Source: an uncultured Prevotella sp.
GTDB lineage: Bacteria; Bacteroidota; Bacteroidia; Bacteroidales; Bacteroidaceae
Assembly: GCA_934196725.1 (NCBI GenBank)
Contig: CAKPWR010000079.1
Coordinates: 1-9,568, forward strand
DNA: 9,568 bases
Direction of reading: 5' to 3'
In this document: piece after piece, positions 1-7,206 of the stretch
Layout: each line of letters opens with the position of its first letter
Numbering within the stretch: position 1 is the stretch's first letter
Notes under the pieces: generated by a model
Seen by the model: only the letters and a program-made list of their open reading frames with translations
Databases searched by the model: none
What the model was told of the DNA's origin: nothing
Made by a program: the position numbers and the translations under genes

Positions 1-1
1 T

Positions 2-1639
2 AGTGATGATGATCGTGGTGGCGCTAACTATAAGGAGTATGGAGCTATCCGTTTCGATAATCAGCCTAGCGGTAACTCTGAGTGGGGTGATTATATCGAC
101 AGAAGTGGTGTAGTAAGTGATCTTACTTTTGAAACTGATACCGACGAAGGCGTACAGAAGCTTGGTGGTACAGTAATTCTTACTGTTGACCGCTCAGACC
201 CTAATGCCTTCAGCGTGAAGATTACCAATGGTACTGTAACCAAGACATACAAGCAGGCTACCCCTCTCCCAAATCTCAATCCTGATGCAAGCGATACCAA
301 TATCCGTGCATTCCTTGTACCGGAAGGTTCTTACATCAACTTCCTCCAGTCTAACCTCGAGCCAATCGGTGGTTTCACTTCTGCAGAGGATAAGCAGCCT
401 CTTTCTATGGAGTTGCACTCTGTTCCTAAGAAGGTAATGGTAGGTACATCTCTTGAGGATGCTATGGCTAACGTTTCTGCTACCATCACATTCGAGACAG
501 GTATCACCAAGGAGGTTCCTGCTGCCGAACTCGGATTCGTGGCTGTTCCTAACATGGATCAGGTCGGTGTGAAGACGCTCGTTGCTATCTATAACAAGAC
601 ATTCAAGAACGAGAACTGCAGTACTCCTATCGCAGGTCAGGCTCAGTTCAGCGTGGTAGATAAGATGTACAACAGCCTGGGTGCTGCCGATAACTCAACT
701 CCATTCTTCGGTGTTCTGTCAGATCCTGTGAAGGTTGCTCCTCATGAGACTCAGGTGATGCAGTTTACCAACTATACCAATGGTGGTAATAACTGGGAGA
801 ACTTCCTCGTTGTAATGGTAAACGGTGCCGGTACAGAATACGGCGTTACCCGTGCTGACTGCTTCGGTTGGGGTACAGCTTATGACGGAAAGGCAACTCC
901 ATTCGGTGCTCCTGATAACTGGGCTACATGGCTCGCAGATATGGATGGTGCCAAGGTAACCCTCTATACAACCAACAATGGTGATGGCACTGTAGGTATC
1001 AAGTACGATATCGTTGCAGCCAATGGACATAAGTATCACATGGGCTACACCGGAATCTCTGGCGTAGATCCAAACGACTTCTTCGTCAAGCTCTCTCTTG
1101 AGAAGGCTCACCTGGAGTTTGATACCGTCATCGGTAATGAGGACAATACTTCTGCTTTCTTCGGAGCTCTCTCTAATGTGTTTGAGGTTCCTGCAGGCAA
1201 GACAGTTTCTACTCAGTTCGTCAACTACACATCTGGTGCTTCCAACTGGCATAACTTTGTAGCTGTTCTTGTAAACAAGGCAAACGATAAGGAGTATGCT
1301 GCAGTTCGTGCCGATAACTACGGTTGGGGTGATGGATATGATGCATGTACTCATGCCTGCTCATGGGAAGACTGGGGTGCTTGGCTTACAGCTATGGATG
1401 GTGCCAAGGTTCAGCTTTCTGTAACCAACGTAGGTGATGGTACAGCCAATATCAAGGCTAGCATGATTGGTAGTGATGGTGTACTTTACACTCAGACCTA
1501 CAATGGCATCAACAACATCGATGCTAATGATCTGGCGTTCAAGCTCACTATGGAGAAGGCTCATCTCGTATTCGATCTTCCTTTCTCAAACTCATCATTT
1601 GCTGCCCGCAAGCACTATAGCCGTGCTCATCGCAGATAA
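2..1639 (+). CDS. Secreted repeat-module protein, probable PUL surface glycan-binding protein (5' end missing)
   Basis: The reading frame is open from base 2 to the TAA at 1637-1639 (545 residues visible), so the start lies upstream of the window; a GTG at 215 is in frame but is only an internal valine. Visible layout: residues ~1-115, the end of a beta-rich module (YKEY at 10-13); ~134-220, an Ig-like segment; ~225-374 and ~376-525, two tandem copies of the same module, each with an F-x-N-Y-T-x-G start, an N-W, a G-W-G, an M-D-G-A-K-V and a closing E-K-A-H-L-x-F-D. The tail is short and basic (ending RAHRR) and does not look like a sorting signal. No catalytic motif is visible. A related module sits at the C-terminus of the GH43 enzyme that follows. 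Known: Bacteroidota PULs often encode a multidomain surface glycan-binding protein beside their endo-enzymes. Inference: this is such a protein, for arabinan-like glycan. The missing N-terminus could still carry an enzyme domain. Confidence 0.75.
   Translation, partial: SDDDRGGANYKEYGAIRFDNQPSGNSEWGDYIDRSGVVSDLTFETDTDEGVQKLGGTVILTVDRSDPNAFSVKITNGTVTKTYKQATPLPNLNPDASDTNIRAFLVPEGSYINFLQSNLEPIGGFTSAEDKQPLSMELHSVPKKVMVGTSLEDAMANVSATITFETGITKEVPAAELGFVAVPNMDQVGVKTLVAIYNKTFKNENCSTPIAGQAQFSVVDKMYNSLGAADNSTPFFGVLSDPVKVAPHETQVMQFTNYTNGGNNWENFLVVMVNGAGTEYGVTRADCFGWGTAYDGKATPFGAPDNWATWLADMDGAKVTLYTTNNGDGTVGIKYDIVAANGHKYHMGYTGISGVDPNDFFVKLSLEKAHLEFDTVIGNEDNTSAFFGALSNVFEVPAGKTVSTQFVNYTSGASNWHNFVAVLVNKANDKEYAAVRADNYGWGDGYDACTHACSWEDWGAWLTAMDGAKVQLSVTNVGDGTANIKASMIGSDGVLYTQTYNGINNIDANDLAFKLTMEKAHLVFDLPFSNSSFAARKHYSRAHRR
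674..1576 (+). repeat. Tandem ~150-residue protein modules (two full copies) in the upstream protein
   Basis: Bases 674-1123 and 1127-1576 encode two adjacent copies of one module. Shared landmarks in order: FFG near the start, QF-x-NYT then NW and NF, EY then R-x-D, GWG, W-x-x-W, MDGAKV, N-x-GDGT-x-x-IK, a tyrosine pair, then KL-x-x-EKAHL-x-FD. A third, partial and more divergent copy occupies 2 to about 346, and a fourth is in the downstream GH43 gene. The abundance of conserved tryptophan and tyrosine would suit a sugar-binding beta-sandwich; that function is inference. Confidence 0.8.
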
Positions 1640-1661
1640 GAGATTTTTGAAATAATATGAT

Positions 1662-1709
1662 AAGGCATGACCTATGTGAAAACACTTTTCCACATAGGTC
1701 TGCCTTTTT
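1662..1709 (+). terminator. Intrinsic terminator after the upstream repeat-module gene
   Basis: A hairpin starts 22 bp after the stop codon. The left arm 1662-1678 (AAGGCA, a bulged T, GACCTATGTG) pairs with the right arm 1691-1706 (CACATAGGTC, TGCCTT) around a 12-nt loop, and a run of five T occupies 1705-1709. An outer ATATGAT (1655-1661) / ATCATAT (1712-1718) pair could extend it. This is a classical Rho-independent shape. It lies inside what otherwise looks like one PUL operon, so it may attenuate rather than fully stop transcription. The remaining bases up to 1768 contain no clear promoter. Confidence 0.8.
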
Positions 1710-1768
1710 GCATCATATCAGAAGTCTTGGTTTTCTTTTTATAATCAATAATTTAACTCAATCAAGTT

Positions 1769-4420
1769 ATGAAGAAATTATTACTCTCCATGTTGGGCTT
1801 TGCTGCCATTGGAGCAACTGCCCAGACACAGGTCAGCGACAATGACCTGACGAATGCTTATACGTCGAGAGCATATAATAAGCGTGTGGTTTGCCACGAC
1901 CCGTCTATCGTGGTGGATGACATCACCAACCCTAATTCGCCTACCTATTATATATATGGTTCTCACCTGGGTAGAGGCAAGACCACTGCGGCAAGCAACT
2001 ATCAGGAATGGACTTCGTTCAAGGCTGGTGAGGAAGCTACCGGCAATGTGAACAGTCTCTTTGCCAACAAGCAGGGCACATTGGTTAATTATTCCATTGC
2101 CTATCAGTCGCATGCTGTCACCGAAGTGAAGAACAGCAAGGGCGAGAAGGTGAAGTTCGGAAACTTCAATGCTCATGGCTGGCAGTATAAGGGAAATAAT
2201 GTTCAGGGTATGCAGTGGGCACCAGACATCGTATACAACAAGACCATGAAGAAATGGTGCATGTATATGAGTCTGAATGGTGACAACTGGTGCTCTTCTA
2301 TCGTATGCTTTGTTTCAGATAACATAGAAGGACCTTGGGCTTACCAGGGACCGGTAGTTTTCTCCGGTTTCCAGGGCACATTCGCTCACAATTCATACGC
2401 TGCTGCGGATGACTGGAAGCATACCGACTTTGCCATCGCTACTGGCGAAACCGCTCTTCCTACCCGCTATAAGGTAGGTAAGAGTTGGGGATCCTATTGG
2501 CCAAACTGCATCGACCCATGCGTCTTCTATGATGACAACGACAATCTCTGGATGAGCTATGGCTCATGGTCAGGTGGTATCTTTATGATTAAGTTGGATA
2601 AGACCAATGGTCTCCGTGATTATTCCTATACCTTCCCTTACGAGGTGAATGGCAAGACCACTACTCCGGGTGCTGCCAGTGCCAACTGCACCAGCGATCC
2701 TTATTTCGGCAAGAAGATTGCCGGTGGATATTATGTTTCTGGTGAGGCAAGCTATATTCAGAAGATTGGCAAGTACTACTTCCTCTTCATGAGCTATGGT
2801 GGATTGACCAGCGATGGCGGTTATCAGATGCGAATCTTCCGTTCTGAGAAGCCGTATGGACCTTTCGTAGATTGCTATGGCACATCGGCTCTCTTCAAGA
2901 GTTATAAGATGAACTATAGTTCTACCACAGCCGACAACCGTGGCGTATTGCTTTTTGGCGGTTATCAGTGGGATGCGATGAGCGGTGCTGAGATTGCACA
3001 GGGTCATAACTCTGCGTTCGTTGACAAGCAGAACCGTTCTTTCGTGGTTTATCACACCCGTTTCAGCAATGGCGGTGAGGGCCATCAGGTTCGTGTTCAT
3101 CAGCTCTTCCTCAATGATGAGGGTTGGTTGATGGCAGCTCCATTCGAGTTTGACGGTGAGACCATCACCGATGCAGCTATCGCTTCCAAGGCATCTATCG
3201 CAGATGCTGATATCGCAGGCGACTATCAGTTCATGCGTCATCAGTATGGTCAGAATACCCAGGCAAAGGCTTTCGAGACTCCTGTGAACATCACTCTCAA
3301 TGCTGATGGAACCATCACCGGTGCCGAGAAGGGAACCTGGAAGCGTACCGCAGGTACAGATTACATCCATCTGACTATCAATAATGTAGTCTATCGTGGT
3401 GTGTTGGTTAAGCAGACCATCGACTATACCAATATCCCAGCCATTGCCATCTCTGCTCTCTCTTCATCAAGCGGTAGTCTGACTATGGGACAGAACAACT
3501 TCACCTATCAGCAGGAGGTTTGGGCTGTGAAGGCAGATGCCAAGGCAGCCATCAAATATACCATCAGCAAGATGAGCTTGCCATTCTCTAATGGTGCCAC
3601 CCTGAATGCGTCTCCTTCTCTGCCTACTCAGGGCAAGATGGGTGCTAAGATTTCCTGGAAGTCTAGCAATACTTCTATCCTGACCGATGACGGCAAGGTA
3701 AAGGGCAAAGGCAAGGTTACCCTGACCATGACAATCAGCAAGGAGGAGTATGAGTACGTGAAGGATTATACCTTGAATATCGATGCTGAGGCTGAGGAAA
3801 CAACTCCGGTTTACTATCCTGTTTCTGCACAGAAGAATCTTACGAATGGTTACAATGCCAACTTGAGTCAGGATTATACCGTGAAGGCTGGCAATAAGGC
3901 ACAGTTCAAGTTCTATAACTATACTGTGGGTACAGATAATTACAAGAGTTGGGTATTGGGTGTTTCCAACGTAGCTCATGGTGCTTCCGGCTATAAGGAG
4001 TATGTGATGTTGCGTAATGATAACTGGGAGAACATTGCCTGGAACAACACCGGATGTACCAGCGATTTCAACTGGCCTACATTTGTGCAGGATATGAATG
4101 GTTCTCTGGTTGATATGACCGTGGAATATGCTGCTACTGGTGCTTTCAAGATGACTGCTGTGATTACCACCAAGGACAAGAAGGTATATCATTATTCATA
4201 TTCTAAGACCATCAGCGGCAAGCCAGCCAAGATCAATGTCTTCTTTACTGGTGAGAATTCCTATATCGATGGTTCTAGCCTTGTGGATACCGGAATCGCT
4301 CCTATCGTTATCCAGAAGAAGCAGAATGACGGCAAGTGGTACAATCTCGCCGGTCAGCTGGTGGACAAGAGCTACAAGGGTGTAGTTATCGTAAACGGCA
4401 GAAAGTTTGTGAACAAATAA
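1769..4420 (+). CDS. Secreted GH43 endo-1,5-alpha-L-arabinanase with C-terminal accessory modules
   Basis: Predicted to hydrolyse internal alpha-1,5-L-arabinofuranosyl links of arabinan outside the cytoplasm. An ATG start gives a signal peptide (residues 1-18, likely cut after ATA before QTQ). Residues ~38-465 form the GH43 five-bladed propeller. Likely catalytic residues are D44 (HDPSI, base), D249 (CIDPCVF, pKa modulator) and E326 (SGEASYI, acid); WAPD is at 150-153 and H413 (QGHNSAFVD) matches the metal-associated histidine of endo-arabinanases. Residues ~480-590 resemble the GH43_C2 domain of Abn2-type enzymes (VNITLNADGTITG, GTWK). Residues ~600-675 form an atrophied bacterial Ig-like domain (ISWKSSNTSIL, DDGKVKGKG). 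Residues ~684-837 form the module shared with the upstream protein, and 848-883 an YNLAGQ...KGVVIVNG tail resembling Prevotella/type IX sorting tails. At 883 residues it is much longer than single-domain arabinanases (about 320-350). The next GH43 gene follows after 27 bp, so the two are probably co-transcribed. The GH43 assignment is firm; arabinan specificity is by family similarity. Confidence 0.9.
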   Translation: MKKLLLSMLGFAAIGATAQTQVSDNDLTNAYTSRAYNKRVVCHDPSIVVDDITNPNSPTYYIYGSHLGRGKTTAASNYQEWTSFKAGEEATGNVNSLFANKQGTLVNYSIAYQSHAVTEVKNSKGEKVKFGNFNAHGWQYKGNNVQGMQWAPDIVYNKTMKKWCMYMSLNGDNWCSSIVCFVSDNIEGPWAYQGPVVFSGFQGTFAHNSYAAADDWKHTDFAIATGETALPTRYKVGKSWGSYWPNCIDPCVFYDDNDNLWMSYGSWSGGIFMIKLDKTNGLRDYSYTFPYEVNGKTTTPGAASANCTSDPYFGKKIAGGYYVSGEASYIQKIGKYYFLFMSYGGLTSDGGYQMRIFRSEKPYGPFVDCYGTSALFKSYKMNYSSTTADNRGVLLFGGYQWDAMSGAEIAQGHNSAFVDKQNRSFVVYHTRFSNGGEGHQVRVHQLFLNDEGWLMAAPFEFDGETITDAAIASKASIADADIAGDYQFMRHQYGQNTQAKAFETPVNITLNADGTITGAEKGTWKRTAGTDYIHLTINNVVYRGVLVKQTIDYTNIPAIAISALSSSSGSLTMGQNNFTYQQEVWAVKADAKAAIKYTISKMSLPFSNGATLNASPSLPTQGKMGAKISWKSSNTSILTDDGKVKGKGKVTLTMTISKEEYEYVKDYTLNIDAEAEETTPVYYPVSAQKNLTNGYNANLSQDYTVKAGNKAQFKFYNYTVGTDNYKSWVLGVSNVAHGASGYKEYVMLRNDNWENIAWNNTGCTSDFNWPTFVQDMNGSLVDMTVEYAATGAFKMTAVITTKDKKVYHYSYSKTISGKPAKINVFFTGENSYIDGSSLVDTGIAPIVIQKKQNDGKWYNLAGQLVDKSYKGVVIVNGRKFVNK
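3818..4279 (+). repeat. Fourth, divergent copy of the shared beta-rich module (within the GH43 gene)
   Basis: Residues ~684-837 of the GH43 protein repeat the order seen in the upstream protein: FYNYT-x-G, a W about 10 residues later, YKEY then LRND with NW, a W before an MNG-x-x-V, a long beta stretch, a Y-rich strand, then a final FF-x-GENSYIDG. The closing segment is closest to the first, partial copy of the upstream protein (ending PEGSYINF). The similarity was judged by eye. Confidence 0.65.
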
Positions 4421-4447
4421 GTCTCTTATATTATAATAAGGTATAAT

Positions 4448-5509
4448 ATGAAGAAGATGAATTTATCTAAAATACTATTGGGAGCAGCAATGATGATTGC
4501 TGCTCCTGCTGTAAAAGGCGGTTGCCAGATGATGGCACAGAATGCTCCTCAGGAGCCAATCGTGGTAGATACCCCGATGGTTCACGATCCCGTGATGGCT
4601 TATGAGAACGGCAAGTACTATCTCTACTGTACGGGTCATGGTATTGCACAGATGACTTCTACTGACCGCAAGCATTGGACCTTGAATCCGCAGGGTGTGT
4701 TGAAAGACGAGGTGCGTGGCGCTTTTCCGGCATGGACCCATGATAGTGTGCCGGGTTATGAGAGTCATACCTGGGCACCTGATGTCATCAGGTATAAGAA
4801 CAAGTGGTATATGGCTTATTCCTGTTCTACCTTCGGCAAGAACACCTCTGCCATCGGATTGCTCAGCAATGTTTCGCTAGCTGATACCGATGGTTGGAAA
4901 GACGAGGGTTGTCTCATTGCTTCAAAGGGTGGAAAAGTGAATTGGAATGCCATCGATCCTAATTTCGTGATAGATGAGAAGGGCAAGCCTTGGCTTACCT
5001 GGGGTTCTTTCTGGGATGGCATCCAGCTCATTCCGCTGGATAAGAGCACGATGCATGTGAAGAAGGGCGCCAAGCCTCAGACCATTGCCCGCCGTTATGC
5101 ACTCAATCAGATTGATGTGCCTACCAATCCTACTTCCAAGGATGCCGGCACCAATGCCATTGAGGCTCCTTTCATCATGAAGCATGGTGGTTATTACTAT
5201 CTCTTCGTCAGTTGGGATTACTGCTGCCAGGGGATGAAGAGTACCTATCGTGTTGCCGTAGGCAGAAGCAAGAAGGTTTCCGGTCCTTATCTGGACAAGA
5301 CGGGTAAGGATATGCGAGAGGGTGGTGGCACCCTGCTGCTGGAAGGTGACAAGAAGGAATATGAGGCGATGGGCCATTGTTCTGCCTACTCCTTCCCTGA
5401 TGGTGATTTCTTCTTCTGCCATGGTTACAGCATCGCCAAGAATGGCGCCAGCATCCTGGTTCAGAAGCGAATCAACTGGACGGAAGATGGGTGGCTGACG
5501 CTGGAATAA
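4448..5509 (+). CDS. Secreted GH43 arabinan endo-1,5-alpha-L-arabinosidase, single-domain
   Basis: A compact second arabinanase of 353 residues, the usual size for single-domain AbnA-like enzymes. The N-terminus is a signal peptide (hydrophobic ~7-22), probably cut after MMA at residue 30; C26 follows KGG, a poor lipobox, so a lipoprotein is possible but not favoured. GH43 catalytic residues are in register: D47 (VHDPVM), D170 (NAIDPNF), E239 (NAIEAPF), with WAPD at 109-112 and H310 (MGHCSAY). The stretch WDYCCQGMKSTYRV (256-269) is a hallmark of true endo-arabinanases. No accessory domain or sorting tail follows, in contrast to the larger enzyme 27 bp upstream. The spacing implies one transcript. 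Inference: the large enzyme works at the cell surface on polymer and this one, possibly periplasmic, on released chains. Confidence 0.9.
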   Translation: MKKMNLSKILLGAAMMIAAPAVKGGCQMMAQNAPQEPIVVDTPMVHDPVMAYENGKYYLYCTGHGIAQMTSTDRKHWTLNPQGVLKDEVRGAFPAWTHDSVPGYESHTWAPDVIRYKNKWYMAYSCSTFGKNTSAIGLLSNVSLADTDGWKDEGCLIASKGGKVNWNAIDPNFVIDEKGKPWLTWGSFWDGIQLIPLDKSTMHVKKGAKPQTIARRYALNQIDVPTNPTSKDAGTNAIEAPFIMKHGGYYYLFVSWDYCCQGMKSTYRVAVGRSKKVSGPYLDKTGKDMREGGGTLLLEGDKKEYEAMGHCSAYSFPDGDFFFCHGYSIAKNGASILVQKRINWTEDGWLTLE

Positions 5510-5539
5510 GATATATTTATTAAGTGTTAAAACTGAGTT

Positions 5540-5604
5540 AAAATAGCGTTTATTCCGCTACGAACGGTAAAAAATCGGTTTCGTAGCGAAATAAACGCTA
5601 TTTT
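5540..5604 (+). terminator. Long 25-bp-arm hairpin after the arabinanase gene (terminator and/or operator)
   Basis: Arms 5540-5564 and 5580-5604 are reverse complements with one C/A mismatch in 25 positions, around a 15-nt loop (5565-5579). The right arm ends in TTTT followed by CTTT. It lies 30 bp after the arabinanase stop codon and 26 bp before the -7 box of the next gene, so it can end the PUL transcript. It is unusually long and is built from the half-site TAGCG and its complement, so it may also bind a regulator. Confidence 0.6.
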
Positions 5605-5644
5605 CTTTCGCTATTTCCGAAATTAGTCGTATATTTGTAGCGAA
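5544..5644. promoter_or_regulatory. Cluster of TAGCG/CGCTA half-sites upstream of the ATPase gene
   Basis: TAGCG or its complement occurs six times: TAGCG 5544, CGCTA 5556, TAGCG 5584, CGCTA 5596, CGCTA 5609, TAGCG 5638. The first four form two identical dyads (TAGCG-N7-CGCTA) exactly 40 bp apart. The last two, extended to TTCGCTA and TAGCGAA, flank the probable -7 box. The layout resembles an operator array for autoregulation, but no regulator is identified; this is inference. Confidence 0.4.
5606..5637 (+). promoter_or_regulatory. Probable Bacteroidota promoter of the ATPase-nuclease gene
   Basis: TATATTTG at 5630-5637 matches the Bacteroidota -7 consensus TAnnTTTG exactly. TTTC at 5606-5609, 20 bp upstream, could stand in for the -33 TTTG with one mismatch. 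Transcription would begin near 5642-5645, leaving a leader of under 20 nt before the ATG at 5661. Confidence 0.6.
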
Positions 5645-5660
5645 CCAATTGGGTATGATT

Positions 5661-7100
5661 ATGTGTGAAATAATAGGTAGAAAAAAAGAAATTGCAGAAT
5701 TGAAGCGTTACTACGAAAGTGGTAGAGCAGAGTTTGTGGCTGTGTATGGTCGTCGCCGTGTAGGTAAAACATTCTTGATTGATGAGGTGTTTCACGATGA
5801 TATGGTGTTTCATCATACAGGATTATCGCCTTACGACCGTCGTCGGAAGATAACTTTGAAAGACCAGTTGCAGAATTTCTATTTCTCGCTTCTTCGCCAT
5901 GGCATGGAGGATATCGCACAACCTAAGTCGTGGATGGAGGCTTTCTTTTTGCTGGAACGTTTTTTGGAAACTTGCGATAATGGCTTCCGACAGGTGGTAT
6001 TTATCGATGAGTTGCCCTGGATGGATACGGCACGTTCCGGTTTTCTTACGGCATTAGAGGCTTTCTGGAATGGTTGGGGCAATATGCGCCATAATCTGTT
6101 GCTCGTAGTCTGTGGTTCTGCCACCTCCTGGATGCTAGATAATCTAATCAGTAATAAAGGTGGATTATATGGTCGGTTGACAGGAGAAATCAAACTGTCG
6201 CCGTTTACATTGAAAGAATGTGAGGAATTCTATCAGAGTCGTGGCATCAAGATGTCCCGTTATAATATTACGCAGGCTTATATGATTATGGGTGGAATTC
6301 CTTTCTATATGAATTTCTTTAATCCAGCCTATAGTCTGGCTCAGAACATAGATGCCTTGTTCTTTGACCGTCATGCGAAGCTGGGGGATGAGTTTGACAG
6401 GCTTTTCTATTCTGTGTTTGATCATGCAGAAGATTGTATGAAGATCGTTCGTTTTTTGAGTACCCGCCATGCTGGTTTCACCCGTAAGGAGATAGCAGAG
6501 CATACCGGTTTGAATCCTAATGGTGATTTTACCAAGATGCTGAAAGCCTTGATGGGCAGCGATTTTGTGGTGAAATATACTCCATTTGGTTTCAGTCAGA
6601 GAGAGGAGTATTACAAGCTTATCGATTCCTTTTGCTGGTTCTGGCTTCATTTTAAGGAGAAGAAGGCAGTAAAGCAAACTGATTACTGGCAGCAGCATTT
6701 GAAGGAAAGCGATGTTGCCTCATGGCGTGGCATTGCTTTCGAGGAGGTTTGTTTGCAGCATATTTCGCAGATAAAATATGCTCTTCATATAGGTGCTGTG
6801 TCATCGCAGGAATCTTCGCTTATAGTGAAGGGAAGCGGAGAGGCTGATGGCATGCAGATTGACTTGCTGATAGACAGGGCTGATGATGCGGTGAATGTTT
6901 GCGAGATGAAATTTTATAAGGCTCCTTATGCCGTGACCAAGGGTTATGCTCAGGTGCTGAATAGCCGCATGCAGGCTTTGGAAGAAAAGAATCCTACCAA
7001 GACATTCCTCCTTACGTATGTGGGAAATTCTGAGCTGGTGAGTAATGAATACTCCGATATATTCAGGGCTTCAGTAACACTTGATAATTTGTTTATATGA
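5661..7100 (+). CDS. ATPase_2/DUF234-family ATPase with C-terminal PD-(D/E)XK nuclease-like domain
   Basis: Protein of 479 residues from the ATG at 5661 (MCEIIGRKKE), chosen because the family normally begins at this IIGRKKE segment; an ATG at 5655 and a TTG at 5649 are in frame alternatives. Residues ~1-235 are a P-loop ATPase: Walker A GRRRVGKT (30-37), Walker B VVFIDELPW (112-120, D116 and E117), and a CGSATSWM strand (151-158) in the sensor position. Residues ~255-330 look like a winged helix. Residues ~350-479 are the DUF234-type domain, with E361/E362 (AFEEVC), D401 (QIDLLID) and E415/K417 (VCEMKF), the spacing of a PD-(D/E)XK nuclease core. No membrane segment or signal peptide, so cytoplasmic. 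Known: the family is widespread and multicopy in archaea and Bacteroidota; its function is unresolved. It has its own promoter and is separate from the PUL. Intact, no missing key residue. Confidence 0.85.
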   Translation: MCEIIGRKKEIAELKRYYESGRAEFVAVYGRRRVGKTFLIDEVFHDDMVFHHTGLSPYDRRRKITLKDQLQNFYFSLLRHGMEDIAQPKSWMEAFFLLERFLETCDNGFRQVVFIDELPWMDTARSGFLTALEAFWNGWGNMRHNLLLVVCGSATSWMLDNLISNKGGLYGRLTGEIKLSPFTLKECEEFYQSRGIKMSRYNITQAYMIMGGIPFYMNFFNPAYSLAQNIDALFFDRHAKLGDEFDRLFYSVFDHAEDCMKIVRFLSTRHAGFTRKEIAEHTGLNPNGDFTKMLKALMGSDFVVKYTPFGFSQREEYYKLIDSFCWFWLHFKEKKAVKQTDYWQQHLKESDVASWRGIAFEEVCLQHISQIKYALHIGAVSSQESSLIVKGSGEADGMQIDLLIDRADDAVNVCEMKFYKAPYAVTKGYAQVLNSRMQALEEKNPTKTFLLTYVGNSELVSNEYSDIFRASVTLDNLFI

Positions 7101-7160
7101 TGGGGTTGGCTAGTTCTAAAACGTATGAAAAATGGTGGCTATGATGCCGAAACCTATAAA

Positions 7161-7202
7161 AAATCCGAAACAGATAACTTGGCAAGTTTCTGTTCCGGAT
7201 TT
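7161..7202 (-). terminator. Hairpin between convergent genes, terminator for the - strand gene
   Basis: The left arm 7161-7180 and right arm 7184-7202 pair through AAATCCG, an A/C mismatch, AACAG and AACTT elements, with a small bulge, around a 3-nt GGC loop. Read on the - strand it begins 4 bp after the stop codon and ends in a T run (CGGATTTTTT), a proper intrinsic terminator. On the + strand the trailing tract is T-rich but interrupted, so it would be a weaker terminator for the + gene ending at 7100. Nothing else is seen in 7101-7160. Confidence 0.75.
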
Positions 7203-7206
7203 ATCT

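Noticed and set aside
1727..1756. TTGG and TAATTTAA as a promoter for the large GH43 gene
   Set aside because: The -7 match is poor and transcription would start only a few bases before the ATG at 1769.
2570..3370. 266-residue - strand open frame inside the GH43 gene, with similar long ones at 719-1354 and 3467-4192
   Set aside because: All lie opposite well-supported coding regions and reflect codon bias of the sense gene; no family-like sequence or start context.
4448..4525. Lipoprotein signal (C26) for the small GH43
   Set aside because: The residues before C26 are V-K-G-G, with lysine at -3, which does not fit a lipobox; ordinary signal peptidase cleavage after MMA fits better.
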